DNA from: Caballeronia glebae
GTDB taxonomy: Bacteria; Pseudomonadota; Gammaproteobacteria; Burkholderiales; Burkholderiaceae
DNA length: 64,000 bases
Direction of reading: 5' to 3'
NCBI RefSeq assembly: GCF_001545035.1
Contig: NZ_FCOJ02000008.1
Coordinates: 1 to 64,000, forward strand
Below are positions 16,860-25,672 of this stretch, piece after piece. Numbering within the stretch: position 1 is the first letter of the stretch; every line of letters starts with the position of its first letter. Both the position numbers and the translations under genes were made by a program. The notes under the pieces were generated by a model. The model was not told the DNA's origin, made no database searches, and saw only the letters and a list, made by a program, of their open reading frames with translations.

Positions 16860-17468
16860 TCAGTTCACGCTGTCGTCGGCGAGCGCCTGAGCCTGCTCTT
16901 CGCGCGCCACACGCGCTTGCTGCTGCGTGAGACCTTCGATCTTCACCTTCTGCGTGCCCGCGCCGCGCATGCCGAGCACCGCCGCGGCTGCGTACGAGAG
17001 GTCGATCACGCGTCCGTGCACATAAGGCCCGCGATCGTTGATCTTCACGACCACAGTCTTGTTGTTGGATTCGTTCGTCACGCGCACCCACGAAGCGAGC
17101 GGCAACGTGCGGTGCGCCGCGGTCATGGCGTTCATGTTGAACTTCTCGCCGCTCGCGGTCTTGCGACCATGGAACATGCGGCCGTACCACGAAGCCTTGC
17201 CCTTCTGCTCGAAGCTGCCGGCGTTCGGGCCGGTAGTGATCGGCTCGGCGTCAGAGAGCGACTGTGCCGGTTGAGCCGGCTTCTCGGCAGGCAGGGCGGA
17301 GAGGTGCGAATCGAACGCGAGCGGCGCCGCCGGGCGGGCATTGCTCGTGCTGAGTGAATTTGTGTTCTGAGGATTGGACGCGACATCGCCCGAACCCGGC
17401 GCGGCGCATCCCGCCAGCACGCCAACTGCTAGCAGGCTCCCCACATGTCGAATAAATCGAGCGTTCAT
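16860..17468 (-). CDS. rlpA: RlpA-type septal ring lipoprotein
   Basis: The 202-aa precursor has a lipobox (GVLAGC, Cys 21) and a double-psi beta-barrel: GKASWYGRMFHGRKTASGE, MTAAHRTLPLASWVRVTN and VKINDRGPYVHGRVIDLSYA. RlpA proteins are outer-membrane lytic transglycosylases acting on denuded septal peptidoglycan. The conserved His and Asp of the fold are present. There is no C-terminal SPOR domain, so septal targeting must differ from the E. coli and Pseudomonas forms. The gene faces rsmI and has a long structured region upstream. Confidence 0.9.
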   Translation of the reverse strand: MNARFIRHVGSLLAVGVLAGCAAPGSGDVASNPQNTNSLSTSNARPAAPLAFDSHLSALPAEKPAQPAQSLSDAEPITTGPNAGSFEQKGKASWYGRMFHGRKTASGEKFNMNAMTAAHRTLPLASWVRVTNESNNKTVVVKINDRGPYVHGRVIDLSYAAAAVLGMRGAGTQKVKIEGLTQQQARVAREEQAQALADDSVN

Positions 17469-17956
17469 AGATATATTTCAACGAAAAAAGGAGCAGCCGC
17501 GCTGCGCCAGTCGGCGCGCGCACGCTACTCGAGGCTTTGCCGTGCAAAGCAGAACGCCGTTCGATCAAGCGAACGGTGAACTGTGCTCGGATGCGGCGCA
17601 CTCGTGCCGCAAACGCCCGGTTATTGTTCACGTCTGGCGCAACCTGTCCCCGGCAGCCTGACCAGACCCCACAAGCCGCCATCGAACGTGGCATCACATT
17701 CGTGCGCTGGTGAAACCATGTCAGCGCAGGAACGGCGGCGTAGGCCCCATCCGGCGCGATGGCTGCAAAAGCCATCTGGCAGACGCGCGGCGTCTGGCCG
17801 GACAAGACGTGTGCACCTACTGGAGGTGCTTGAATTGCAATTGCGAGGCTTTTGGCCCCCAACAGCGAACTGACGACGATTGTAAAAACGCACTAGCGTT
17901 TTCGCCTTCGTCTATTGACGGCATGGTTTGATCCATGCACAAGTAGAGGCATTATA
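17469..17956 (-). other. Long stem-rich intergenic region upstream of rlpA; possible leader or structured RNA
   Basis: No gene is seen here, but several perfect stems are: GCATGG/CCATGC (17921-17938), AAAACGC/GCGTTTT (17885-17902), GCACCT/AGGTGC (17813-17829), a three-way junction (outer TCCGGC 17750-17755 with GCCGGA 17797-17802; inner GATGGCT/AGCCATC and CAGACGC/GCGTCTG), and GCGCTG/CAGCGC (17704-17727). A minus-strand TATAAT lies at 17951-17956, without a clear -35 box. It may be a structured rlpA leader or a separate RNA. Confidence 0.45.
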
Positions 17957-17988
17957 CAAAAAAAAAGGGGTTCGGCTCGCCGGACCCC
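17957..17988 (-). terminator. Minus-strand terminator without an obvious gene
   Basis: GGGGTTCGGC and GCCGGACCCC form a stem that on the minus strand is followed by ten T. No minus-strand coding frame ends here; a short RNA from 18000-18130 would be needed to use it. Confidence 0.7.
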
Positions 17989-18132
17989 GCGAATCGTCAT
18001 TGATTTTCGCTATGAGCGTAAGAATTGCCGGTTTTTTGAGCATTTCGAGTGTCCGTTTCGGCGCCGTCGCACAGGTTGTGGCACCGGTACAATGAACGTT
18101 TTTACAGCCCTGCGTTCACCGACGTCAGTCAT

Positions 18133-18789
18133 ATGAAAGTCATTCTCGTTCCCGTGACGCCCTTTCAGCAGAACTGTTCGATCGTGATCTGCGAAGCGAC
18201 CCAACGCGCCGCCATCGTGGATCCGGGCGGCGACATCGAACGCATCATCGCGGAAGTCGAGCGACAGGGCGTGGTCGTCGACAAGATTCTTCTGACGCAT
18301 GGCCATCTCGATCATTGCGGCGGCGCAAAGGCGCTCGCGGACCACTACGCCGTACAAATAGAAGGACCGCATCGGGAAGATGCCTTCTGGATCGATCAGT
18401 TGGCCGCGCAGACTCAGCGCTTCGGCTTTTCGGATGCGGAGGCGTTCACGCCGGAACGCTGGCTCGCCGACGGCGACACCGTGCAGTTCGGCAATGAATC
18501 GATGGAAGTGTATTTCTGCCCGGGCCACACGCCGGGTCACGTCATATTCTTCAGCCGAGAACACAAGCTTGCGTTCGTCGGCGACGTGCTGTTCGCGGGG
18601 TCGATCGGCCGAACCGATTTCCCGCGCGGCAATCACGCCGAACTCATTCGCTCGATCCGCGAAAAGCTCTGGCCGCTCGGCGACGATGTCACCTTCGTGC
18701 CTGGCCACGGGCCGACATCGACATTCGGCGAGGAACGGCGCAGCAATCCTTTCGTGCGTGATGACGCGACAGCGGGTACGACAGCGTGA
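18133..18789 (+). CDS. Metallo-beta-lactamase-fold hydrolase, glyoxalase II type
   Basis: The 218-aa protein has the MBL signature THGHLDH (residues about 57-63), PGHTPGH and [17 protein letters not shown], with the late histidine in VPGHGPTS. This matches the compact type II glyoxalase II (YcbL/GloC) branch, which hydrolyses S-D-lactoylglutathione or related thioesters in the cytoplasm. A TACAAT lies about 40 bases upstream. ATG 18133 is chosen because [15 protein letters not shown] is the family's normal beginning; the upstream frame looks non-coding. The next gene starts inside its stop. Confidence 0.88.
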   Translation: MKVILVPVTPFQQNCSIVICEATQRAAIVDPGGDIERIIAEVERQGVVVDKILLTHGHLDHCGGAKALADHYAVQIEGPHREDAFWIDQLAAQTQRFGFSDAEAFTPERWLADGDTVQFGNESMEVYFCPGHTPGHVIFFSREHKLAFVGDVLFAGSIGRTDFPRGNHAELIRSIREKLWPLGDDVTFVPGHGPTSTFGEERRSNPFVRDDATAGTTA

Positions 18790-19412
18790 ACGCAATTCCC
18801 GAAATCTACGTCAGCACCGACGTCGAGGCCGATGGCCCGATTCCCGGACCGCATTCGATGCTGAGCTTCGCGTCCGCGGCCTATACCGCCGACAAGCAGC
18901 TCATCGGCACTTTCTCGGCGAATCTCGAAACGCTTGAGGGCGCGACGGCGCATCCGGTTCAGGCGGCCTGGTGGAAAACGCAGCCCGACGCGTGGGCCGC
19001 ATGCCGCAAGGACCTGCAGAAACCCGAGATCGCGCTGCCGGCTTATGTCGAATGGGTGGAAGCGTTGCCCGGCAAACCTGTGTTCGTCGCGTATCCGGCG
19101 GGCTTCGACTTCACTCATATGTTCTGGTACATGATGCGTTTTGCCGAGCGTTGCCCGTTCTCGTGGTCGGCGCTCGACATCAAGACGCTCGCCTTCGCGA
19201 TGACCGGTCTGCCGTATCGCAAGGCGATCAAGCCGCGTCTGCCCAAACACTGGTTCGACGAGTTGCCGCACACGCACGTCGCGCTCGACGACGCGATCGA
19301 GCAAGGCGCACTCTTTTGCAACATGCTCGCGGACCTTCGGATCTCGCAGGCAAAGCTGGCCCAGCTATCGAGCGAATCCGGCGACGAGAGTGAAGGTAAA
19401 ACCGCGCCATGA
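18786..19412 (+). CDS. DEDD-family 3'-5' exonuclease
   Basis: The 208-aa protein has an RNase T/DnaQ-like fold: STDVEADGP gives the first Asp-x-Glu, [16 protein letters not shown] the second Asp region, and [18 protein letters not shown] the terminal His-x4-Asp. It should trim RNA or DNA 3' ends. The start is GTG overlapping the stop of the MBL gene (GTGA), showing translational coupling. I cannot name the substrate. Confidence 0.8.
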   Translation: MNAIPEIYVSTDVEADGPIPGPHSMLSFASAAYTADKQLIGTFSANLETLEGATAHPVQAAWWKTQPDAWAACRKDLQKPEIALPAYVEWVEALPGKPVFVAYPAGFDFTHMFWYMMRFAERCPFSWSALDIKTLAFAMTGLPYRKAIKPRLPKHWFDELPHTHVALDDAIEQGALFCNMLADLRISQAKLAQLSSESGDESEGKTAP

Positions 19413-19517
19413 GGCCAATGCGTTAGGGAAACTCCCTCAGTGCAGCCGCATTTGCATTGCGTTTCTTTTCCGGCGCCTCTACTATTAGAGTCAATTCGCG
19501 ACCGAACGGAGGCGCAG

Positions 19518-19976
19518 TTGACTCTCGATACATTCTCACAAAAAATCTTGCGTCTCCTGCAGCTGGACGCACGTCGCTCCGTTCAGGAAATCTCCGACCA
19601 GGTCGGCTTGTCGAGCACGCCGTGCTGGCGTCGCATCAAGGACATGGAGCAATCGGGCGTCATTCAGCGCTATACCGCGCTGCTCGATCGCGAAAAGCTC
19701 GGCCTTCATGTCTGCGCGCTCGCGCATATCCATCTGACGCGGCACACCGAAGGCGGCGTCGAGCAGTTCGAGCGCGAGATCGCCACCTGCCCGGAAGTCA
19801 CCGAGTGCTACAGCACGACCGGCGAATCCGATTACATCCTCAAGATCGTCGCGCCCGATATCAAGGCCTACGACGCGTTTCTCCACGATCGCATCTTCAA
19901 GATTCCTGCCGTCGCGCAGGTGCGGACGAGCGTCGTGCTGCGCGAAATCAAGTTCGACACGCAACTGCCGCTCTGA
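19518..19976 (+). CDS. Lrp/AsnC-family transcriptional regulator
   Basis: The 152-aa protein has an N-terminal HTH (RLLQLDARRSVQEISDQVGL, SSTPCWRRIKDMEQSGVIQ) and a RAM ligand-binding domain (VTECYSTTGESDYILKIVAPD). TTG 19518 is the start, with GGAGG at ideal spacing; it gives the usual Lrp/AsnC length. No metabolic gene lies next to it, so the amino acid or regulon is unknown. Confidence 0.9.
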   Translation: MTLDTFSQKILRLLQLDARRSVQEISDQVGLSSTPCWRRIKDMEQSGVIQRYTALLDREKLGLHVCALAHIHLTRHTEGGVEQFEREIATCPEVTECYSTTGESDYILKIVAPDIKAYDAFLHDRIFKIPAVAQVRTSVVLREIKFDTQLPL

Positions 19977-21152
19977 CGGGCGCGTTGAGGGCGACGTGTC
20001 GGGGCGGTGCTTCGGCGTCGCGGGGGCGCGAATCTCACGCGCTTCGACCTTTGCGTCGGAGCGCATCGAATCGTTCGCCTTGAGTTTCGCGGTCGTGTGC
20101 GTTGCGCCTTGCGCGGGCGGCATGACATCGAGGTTCAATGTCTCGACCGAAAGATCGGGTTGCGCAAACGCGTCGCTCACGCTCGGATGCAACGGCTATC
20201 GTGTTTGGTCAGCGCGTTCGCTCGCGCCGATCTGCAATGCAATGACCTTCCGGAACCGATACGAGCCTTTCGACGCGAACATGGGCATCGACGATTGTGA
20301 GGTCGCCCATTTTTGCCCGTGCGCAGTTCATGGACTTCGCGCACGCCGGCCGCACTGACGAAAAATAGCGCGCAAATCGTCGGCAGTCGTTTGATCGAGC
20401 GCTCTATGCCTCCCGACTGAACACCCCTTTTACAATCGAAAAACGGGACAAGCGCAGGCCGCTATCTGCGCCAGAATTCCAAATCCCGCCACGCTGCCGA
20501 TAATCCTGAGCGCGACAACCGACGTAGAAGCCGCATCCGATCGATGCATGCCACGCGTTTCCAACCCGCGTCGCGAAGCGCACTCCTTCCGCGCGCGGAC
20601 GATATAACGAGAAAGCCCATCCTTGGAAACGCGCGCGAATATCGCGACTGCCATCGCTCCGACCTTTACCGCGAAATATTCTGAAGGTTGACTGTGCCAG
20701 TGCCCGCGCTTCACAACATCTCGGCAACGACAGCGCCCCATCACCCGCAATCCGCCGAGGAAAATAACAATACGCCTTCACAACGGCGATGGTCTTAGTT
20801 ATGGTCGGCGTCAAGTGCAGCGCTTGCGTGCTTTTTCGCAATGAGCACCATGAATTCCGAACGATAGTCCCGATCGAATGAACGCCATCGGCAATGAGTC
20901 TCGGCAGATGGAGCGAAGCCGGCTGTTTAGCGCGATGCTCTCGCAGCGGATTCTGGAACTACATCCGCTTTTCCACACCGCGCCATCGAAAGCGACATGT
21001 AATTTATCTCGACCTTCATACTTCGACGTTTTATCGGCCAGCACCTCGCGGCGCATTCGAACATCAAACGTAATTCCCGCAAATCACCGACCAACGCACA
21101 CGCCCTGCTCGCAAAAAAGCGACCGTGCCACCGTTCACCGGACGTCGGAAAT
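19977..21152. other. About 1.2 kb without recognisable genes
   Basis: Frames on both strands are short, Arg/Ser/Ala-rich and without motifs or good ribosome sites. The largest (120 codons plus, 145 codons minus) look like chance frames. The right part is more AT-rich than the core, as near the adjacent H-NS-like gene. This may be decayed coding sequence or an unannotated RNA region; nothing firmer can be said. Confidence 0.5.
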
Positions 21153-21157
21153 AAAAA

Positions 21158-21179
21158 AGCCGCGTCGTGAAACGCGGCT
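21158..21179 (-). terminator. Terminator of the H-NS-like gene
   Basis: AGCCGCGT (21158-21165) pairs with ACGCGGCT (21172-21179). The minus strand continues as TTTTTT, just downstream of the H-NS-like stop. Confidence 0.85.
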
Positions 21180-21205
21180 CTTTGAACGCATCATTTAGCT
21201 CGGAC

Positions 21206-21508
21206 TTACTTGCCGATCAGAAAATTATCCCGATCTTGTCCGGCAATCCACTTTGGCGGCTTCCCGCGGCCCGACCACGTGCTGCCGCTTTCCGGGTCGC
21301 GATACTTCGGCGCCACGCCAGAACGGCTACGCGCGGCTTTCGCGCCTTTTGCACCCCGGCCGCCGGCGAGCTCCTGAAGCGTGATGCCATAATCCGCCAT
21401 TTTCTGCTTGATCTCATTAAGCACTTCGGCGTATTCGCGCGACTTCGCTTCTTCAATCTGACGTTCGAGAGACTCGCGTTGAGCGAGGAGTTCCTTGTAT
21501 GAAGGCAT
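21206..21508 (-). CDS. H-NS family nucleoid protein
   Basis: The 100-aa protein has the two-part H-NS plan: an N-terminal coiled coil for dimerisation (YKELLAQRESLERQIEEAKS, REYAEVLNEIKQKMADYG) and a C-terminal DNA-binding motif, YRDPESGSTWSGRGKPPKWI, of the short betaproteobacterial type (Bv3F/MvaT-unlike). It should silence AT-rich DNA such as the island at the window's left. Monocistronic, with a strong terminator downstream. Burkholderia genomes carry several paralogues, so I give no symbol. Confidence 0.92.
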   Translation of the reverse strand: MPSYKELLAQRESLERQIEEAKSREYAEVLNEIKQKMADYGITLQELAGGRGAKGAKAARSRSGVAPKYRDPESGSTWSGRGKPPKWIAGQDRDNFLIGK

Positions 21509-21709
21509 GGCAATTCCCTAAGTGGTTTGCTGACTTGCGAATCAGTGCGCTCGCTTTCAGTTATCGGTATAGCCTCGGACTGGCACGCAGATTAACACAG
21601 TTCTCAATAACGCGGCATGTGCGAATTGCCACCTAATAAAACTTTAGCAATTTTCCTCGTAACATCTGCCGAAAGCTCAGAAGGTTGCGGCCTTCATCGA
21701 TCCGACGGA

Positions 21710-21757
21710 AGCATCGGCTCAAACATCGGTTCAAGCATCGGTGATGGCATCGGATGA
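21710..21757. repeat. Four tandem 12-bp repeats upstream of the H-NS-like gene
   Basis: AGCATCGGCTCA, AACATCGGTTCA, AGCATCGGTGAT and GGCATCGGATGA follow one another without gaps; each carries CATCGG. They lie 200-250 bp upstream of the H-NS-like start, in a 366-bp intergenic gap without genes. Confidence 0.7.
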
Positions 21758-21874
21758 AAACAAGACAATCGAATCGGCAGGAAAATTTCATCGGATGACA
21801 ACTTGCTACCGTTTATTTGGCTACACGCCCCGTCGCGGGCTAAATCGGGCCGCAACGATTCGGATTTATCTCGT

Positions 21875-22546
21875 TCAAATCCTGTCTTGCCGCTCGAAAC
21901 AATCGATTAGCGCGGCCTTCAAATGCTCCTTCGTCAGTTTTGGGTAATCGAATGTAAAACGATTGCGAGTACCGGCGAGAAGGAAATCGCACCCGTGCCG
22001 GTCTATCCCCAATAATCGGAGATTCTCCGGCCGGCCCGGGTAAGCATCGAAATATTTGCACAGCGATGATTCGTCCTCCGCCGAAAGCGGCCGCAGCGAA
22101 TCGAGTTCTTCGCCGGCGAGCCATCCCATCGCGCCGAATCCGCCGATATACCGCATGCGTTCCAGCGACATCACCCAGAAAGAGAAATCGCCGAGTTCCA
22201 GATAACGCGCCGCATTCGGGTGATAGCGCAAATAGCGCCGCGCGAGTTCGCCGCTCTCTTCCGGCGCGGCGGGCGCGAAACTGCCGAGCATCGTGAGGCG
22301 CTGGCCTTCCAGCACGCCGCCGTCCGCGGCATGCGCAACCAGAAAGCCGGCGCGCGCATCGGCGTGAAGATTGCGCGTGTGCTCGGCAAGATGGCTGATG
22401 AGCAACATCGGCAGATGGCGCGCGGTGGGCGCGAACGGCAGCGCCGTCGGATAGGGAAAGCCGCGCGGCTCGCGCGAATGCGTGGCGAGCGTGCCTTCCG
22501 AGACGCGATGCAGCAGATGCAGCGGCGCTTGCGACGGAATGTTCAT
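21875..22546 (-). CDS. Pyridoxamine-phosphate-oxidase-fold protein (HugZ/DUF2470 type)
   Basis: The 223-aa protein has an FMN-binding split-barrel start (TLATHSREPRGFPYPTALPF, LISHLAEHTRNLHADARAGF) and a C-terminal DUF2470-like part (LLGIDRHGCDFLLAG, RFTFDYP). HugZ-type proteins bind or degrade haem; others in this fold are flavin oxidoreductases of unknown role. ATG 22546 is preceded by AAGG. The gene is divergent from the MFS transporter at 22703. Confidence 0.8.
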   Translation of the reverse strand: MNIPSQAPLHLLHRVSEGTLATHSREPRGFPYPTALPFAPTARHLPMLLISHLAEHTRNLHADARAGFLVAHAADGGVLEGQRLTMLGSFAPAAPEESGELARRYLRYHPNAARYLELGDFSFWVMSLERMRYIGGFGAMGWLAGEELDSLRPLSAEDESSLCKYFDAYPGRPENLRLLGIDRHGCDFLLAGTRNRFTFDYPKLTKEHLKAALIDCFERQDRI

Positions 22547-22702
22547 CCTTGCCTCGTGCAGTCGTGAATGGTCGGACGATGTTAATGCAGCAGGTGCGAG
22601 CGCGTCGCCTGGCCGTTCGATAGAATCGAAAACCTTCGCGTGCGATGGCAGCATGTCCGGTTGCCCTCGCATCCCGCGCAACTTCAAAGAACGGTTTTAT
22701 TC

Positions 22703-23926
22703 GTGTCCGATTCGACCACTGCCTCCGCCGCCTGCGCCTCCAATCCGACGCTCGCGCTGCATCGCGGCCTCCCGCACGCCACGCGCGTACACGCACGCTA
22801 CGCGACGATGGCCGTCTTCTTCATCGCGGGCATGATGTACGCGTCGTGGGGCGTGCACGTGCCGACCGTGCGCGACAAGTTCGCACTCAGTCCCGGCATG
22901 CTCTCGTTCGCGCTACTCGCGGTCGCGGTCGGCTCGATCTTCGCGATGCTCACGGCCGGATCGTGGATCGCGCGCGCCGGCACGCGCGCCGCATGCATGG
23001 CGGGCGGCATCACGATGATGATCTGCGGCGCGCTGATCCTCGTCACACCTTATTTCTGGATGCTGCTCGTCGTGCTCGCGATTTTCGGTTTCGGCATGGC
23101 GACGCTCGACGTCGCGATGAACGCCGAGGCCAGTGCCGTCGAGCAAGCCCTGGGGCAGCCGATCATGTCGTCGCTGCACGGCATGTTCAGCATCGGCGGC
23201 ATGGCGGGCGCGGCCGCGGGCGGCGCGCTGCTCGCGCACGGACTCGCGCCCGCCGCGCATCTGGCGCTGGCTTCCGGCGTGAGCCTCCTCGTCCTGCTCG
23301 TGTCGATGCCCGCCGTGCTGCCGCACGTTCCGCATCACGACGAGCACGCTAAGGCGTCGTCGTCGAATCGCTGGCGTTCGGGCGCGCTATGGGCGCTCGG
23401 CGGCCTCGCGCTCATCGCGCTGATCGCGGAAGGCGCGATGTACGACTGGGCCACCGTCTATATGCGCGACATCGTCGAGGCCACGCCGTCGGTATCGAGC
23501 GCCGCCTATGCCGCGTTCTCGGGCGGCATGGCGGCGGGCCGCTTCGGCGGCGACGCGGTGCGCGCGCGTTTCGGTGCGCCGCAACTGATCTTCGGTAGCG
23601 CGGGGCTCGCGTTCATCGGCATGCTGATGGCGCTCGTGTTCCCCAACACCATCGTCACGATGACCGGCTTCACGCTAATGGGCCTCGGCCTCGCGAACAT
23701 GATGCCGGTGCTGTTCGCCGCGGCGGCGCGCGTGGAAGGCGTCACGCCCGCGGAAGGGCTTGCGCAGGTCGCGGGTCTCGCGTACTTCGGCCTGCTGCTC
23801 GGGCCGGTGCTGATCGGCGGCGTCGCGCAGATCAGCAATCTGCCGATCGGCCTATGCGTCGTTGCCGCGTGCTGCCTGATCATCACCGTGATCGGCCCGC
23901 GCATTCTCCGGCGCTGGAAGATATGA
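22703..23926 (+). CDS. MFS transporter (YbjJ-like)
   Basis: The protein of about 407 aa has twelve hydrophobic segments. Family traits include MYASWGVHVPTVRDKFALSP after the first segment and MNAEASAVEQALGQPIMSSLHGMFS in the middle, which resemble the YbjJ-type MFS group. Substrate unknown. GTG 22703 is a likely start (SDSTTASAA follows); an ATG at 22808 would lose the cytoplasmic N-terminus. Divergent from the HugZ-like gene. Confidence 0.85.
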   Translation: MSDSTTASAACASNPTLALHRGLPHATRVHARYATMAVFFIAGMMYASWGVHVPTVRDKFALSPGMLSFALLAVAVGSIFAMLTAGSWIARAGTRAACMAGGITMMICGALILVTPYFWMLLVVLAIFGFGMATLDVAMNAEASAVEQALGQPIMSSLHGMFSIGGMAGAAAGGALLAHGLAPAAHLALASGVSLLVLLVSMPAVLPHVPHHDEHAKASSSNRWRSGALWALGGLALIALIAEGAMYDWATVYMRDIVEATPSVSSAAYAAFSGGMAAGRFGGDAVRARFGAPQLIFGSAGLAFIGMLMALVFPNTIVTMTGFTLMGLGLANMMPVLFAAAARVEGVTPAEGLAQVAGLAYFGLLLGPVLIGGVAQISNLPIGLCVVAACCLIITVIGPRILRRWKI

Positions 23927-23930
23927 AAAA

Positions 23931-23957
23931 GCGCGCGGCCCTTTCGGAACCGCGCGC
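23931..23957 (-). terminator. Terminator between MFS and LivK-type genes
   Basis: GCGCGCGG pairs with CCGCGCGC. The minus strand ends in TTTTT, which suits the leftward LivK-type gene; it can also stop the convergent MFS transcript. Confidence 0.8.
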
Positions 23958-23987
23958 TTCTCTGGACTTCGGAGAGTCCGAAGGAAA

Positions 23988-25133
23988 TTACATCTTCACG
24001 ACGTCGAGCAGGGTCTTCTTGCCGCCCTTGTAGTTGTAGAGCGAGATCACGCCGTGCTTCAGGTCGCCCTTCGAATCGAAGGTCGTCTCGCCGATCACGC
24101 CCTTGTAGTCCGTGTTCGGCATCGCTGCGACGATCTTCGCCGGATCGGTCGAGTTGGCGCGCTTCATCGCGTCGACGATGATGTACACCGCGTCATACGT
24201 GAACGGCGCGTAGATCTGGATCGGCTGGCCGAAACGCTTCTGGAACTTGTCCGCGAACGCCTTGCCGCCGTCCATCTTCTCCAGCGCCATACCCGCTTCC
24301 GAGCACACGACGTTGTCGGTCGCATCGCCGGCCAGATCCGACAGCTTTTCAGTACAGACGCCGTCGCCCGCCAGAACCTTCGCGCGCAGGCCGAGCTGCT
24401 TGGCTTGCTTGGCGAACGGGCCGCCGGTCGCGTCCATGCCGCCGTACATCACGGCGTCGGGGTTCTCACCCTTGATCTTCGTCAGAATCGCGCGGAAGTC
24501 CACGGCCTTGTCGTTGGTCGCGTCGTGCGAGATGACCTTCATGCCGAGCGACTTGGCGGTCTTCTCGAACTCGTTCGCAAGACCCTGGCCGTAAGCGGTC
24601 GAGTCGTCCACCACGGCGACGCTCTTCACCTTCAGGTTCTTCGCGGCGTAGTTGGCGAGCGCCGGACCTTGCTGCGCATCGGTCGCGACGACGCGATACG
24701 TCGTCTTGAAACCTTGCTGCGTGTAGGTCGGGTTCGTTGCCGACGGGGAAATCTGCACGATGCCCGCGTCGCTATAAATCTTCGACGCCGGGATGGACGT
24801 GCCGGAGTTCAAGTGACCGACGACGCCAACGACCTTGTCGTCGACCAGCTTTTGCGCAACTTGCGTCGCGGTGCGCGGGTCGGCCGCGTCGTCTTGCGCG
24901 TCGAGTTCGAGCGTGACCTTCTGGCCGTTGATCGTCAGACCCTTCGCGTTGATCTCTTCGACTGCGAGCCGCGCGCCGTTTTCGTTATCCTTGCCCAGGT
25001 GAGCAATGCCGCCGGTCAGCGGAGCGACGTGACCGATCTTGACGACCTGGTCGGCTGCTGCGGACGTTGCCAACGTAGCGAAGAGCACGGCTGCGGCGCT
25101 GATCGGCAACAGTTTGTGAAGCTTGGTGTTCAT
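23988..25133 (-). CDS. Branched-chain amino acid ABC transporter substrate-binding protein (LivK type)
   Basis: The 381-aa precursor has a signal peptide (ending near TSAAAD) and a type I periplasmic binding fold: IGHVAPLTGGIAHLGKDNENG, VVGHLNSGTSIPASKIYSD, VVDDSTAYGQGLANEFEK and DAVMYGGMDATGGPFAKQ. It should deliver Leu/Ile/Val or a related ligand to a LivHMGF permease, but no permease genes are next to it, so it acts with a complex encoded elsewhere. ATG 25133 has GGAG upstream and gives the proper signal peptide. Confidence 0.92.
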   Translation of the reverse strand: MNTKLHKLLPISAAAVLFATLATSAAADQVVKIGHVAPLTGGIAHLGKDNENGARLAVEEINAKGLTINGQKVTLELDAQDDAADPRTATQVAQKLVDDKVVGVVGHLNSGTSIPASKIYSDAGIVQISPSATNPTYTQQGFKTTYRVVATDAQQGPALANYAAKNLKVKSVAVVDDSTAYGQGLANEFEKTAKSLGMKVISHDATNDKAVDFRAILTKIKGENPDAVMYGGMDATGGPFAKQAKQLGLRAKVLAGDGVCTEKLSDLAGDATDNVVCSEAGMALEKMDGGKAFADKFQKRFGQPIQIYAPFTYDAVYIIVDAMKRANSTDPAKIVAAMPNTDYKGVIGETTFDSKGDLKHGVISLYNYKGGKKTLLDVVKM

Positions 25134-25672
25134 GTAAGTCTCCAGTTTCGGTCCCAAAAACAACGTAATCGCCCTGTGCCCCGTCTTTCATCACGATCGC
25201 TCAGTCCCGTGGACGACCACGCCGGATGCATCGTCATGCACTTGGCAAGTCCTTCCGGCAGGCCGTTCGTGGCGGCCGCCATCCGCACTGCGCGCAAGTG
25301 TAGGGTTGTCAAATTAATTTAGGGAAGTTTTTTAAGATAGTGGTGTCACTACCAATTAGCGGCCAGTTGTGATGCGCTTCCGTTTGTGGTGGTGTTCGCG
25401 TGAAGACGCCCTGTACATGCGGGTTTGCGCGAGATCGGCGCGCAAAGGTTTGGCCATGCATCAAGTTCGGCGGGCGCGCGCCGATAATCTCTGCCCGCCG
25501 GCAATTAACCTGTTTTTTAAAGCCCGGCTTTTAGCGAATGTTTAGATCGGCGCCTCTAAAAACCCGCCGCGCGTCAAAGCGTGTGCCAGCGGTGCGCGGA
25601 CCTTCAGGGCGACTGAAAGGGAAAGCTGGCAAACTCACACGCCTGCGTTCTCACCAATACAAGGAGTTTGAC
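25134..25672. other. 539-bp divergent promoter region
   Basis: The gap separates the LivK-type gene (leftward) from the dienelactone-hydrolase gene (rightward). It holds a minus-strand TTGACA-like box near 25303-25308 and a small inverted repeat TAGTG/CACTA near 25340-25355 that could be an operator. No coding frame with support is seen. Confidence 0.4.

Noticed and set aside
17251..17862. Minus-strand frame of about 200 codons overlapping rlpA
   Set aside because: It overlaps rlpA in another frame, has no motif or ribosome site, and its non-overlapping part is the stem-rich region.
19536..20192. Minus-strand frame antisense to the Lrp gene
   Set aside because: Most of it mirrors the Lrp coding sequence; the rest is low complexity with no ribosome site.
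20404..20841. 145-codon minus-strand frame in the gene-poor region
   Set aside because: Composition (Arg, Ser, Gly, scattered Cys) looks random, no motif, no Shine-Dalgarno sequence.
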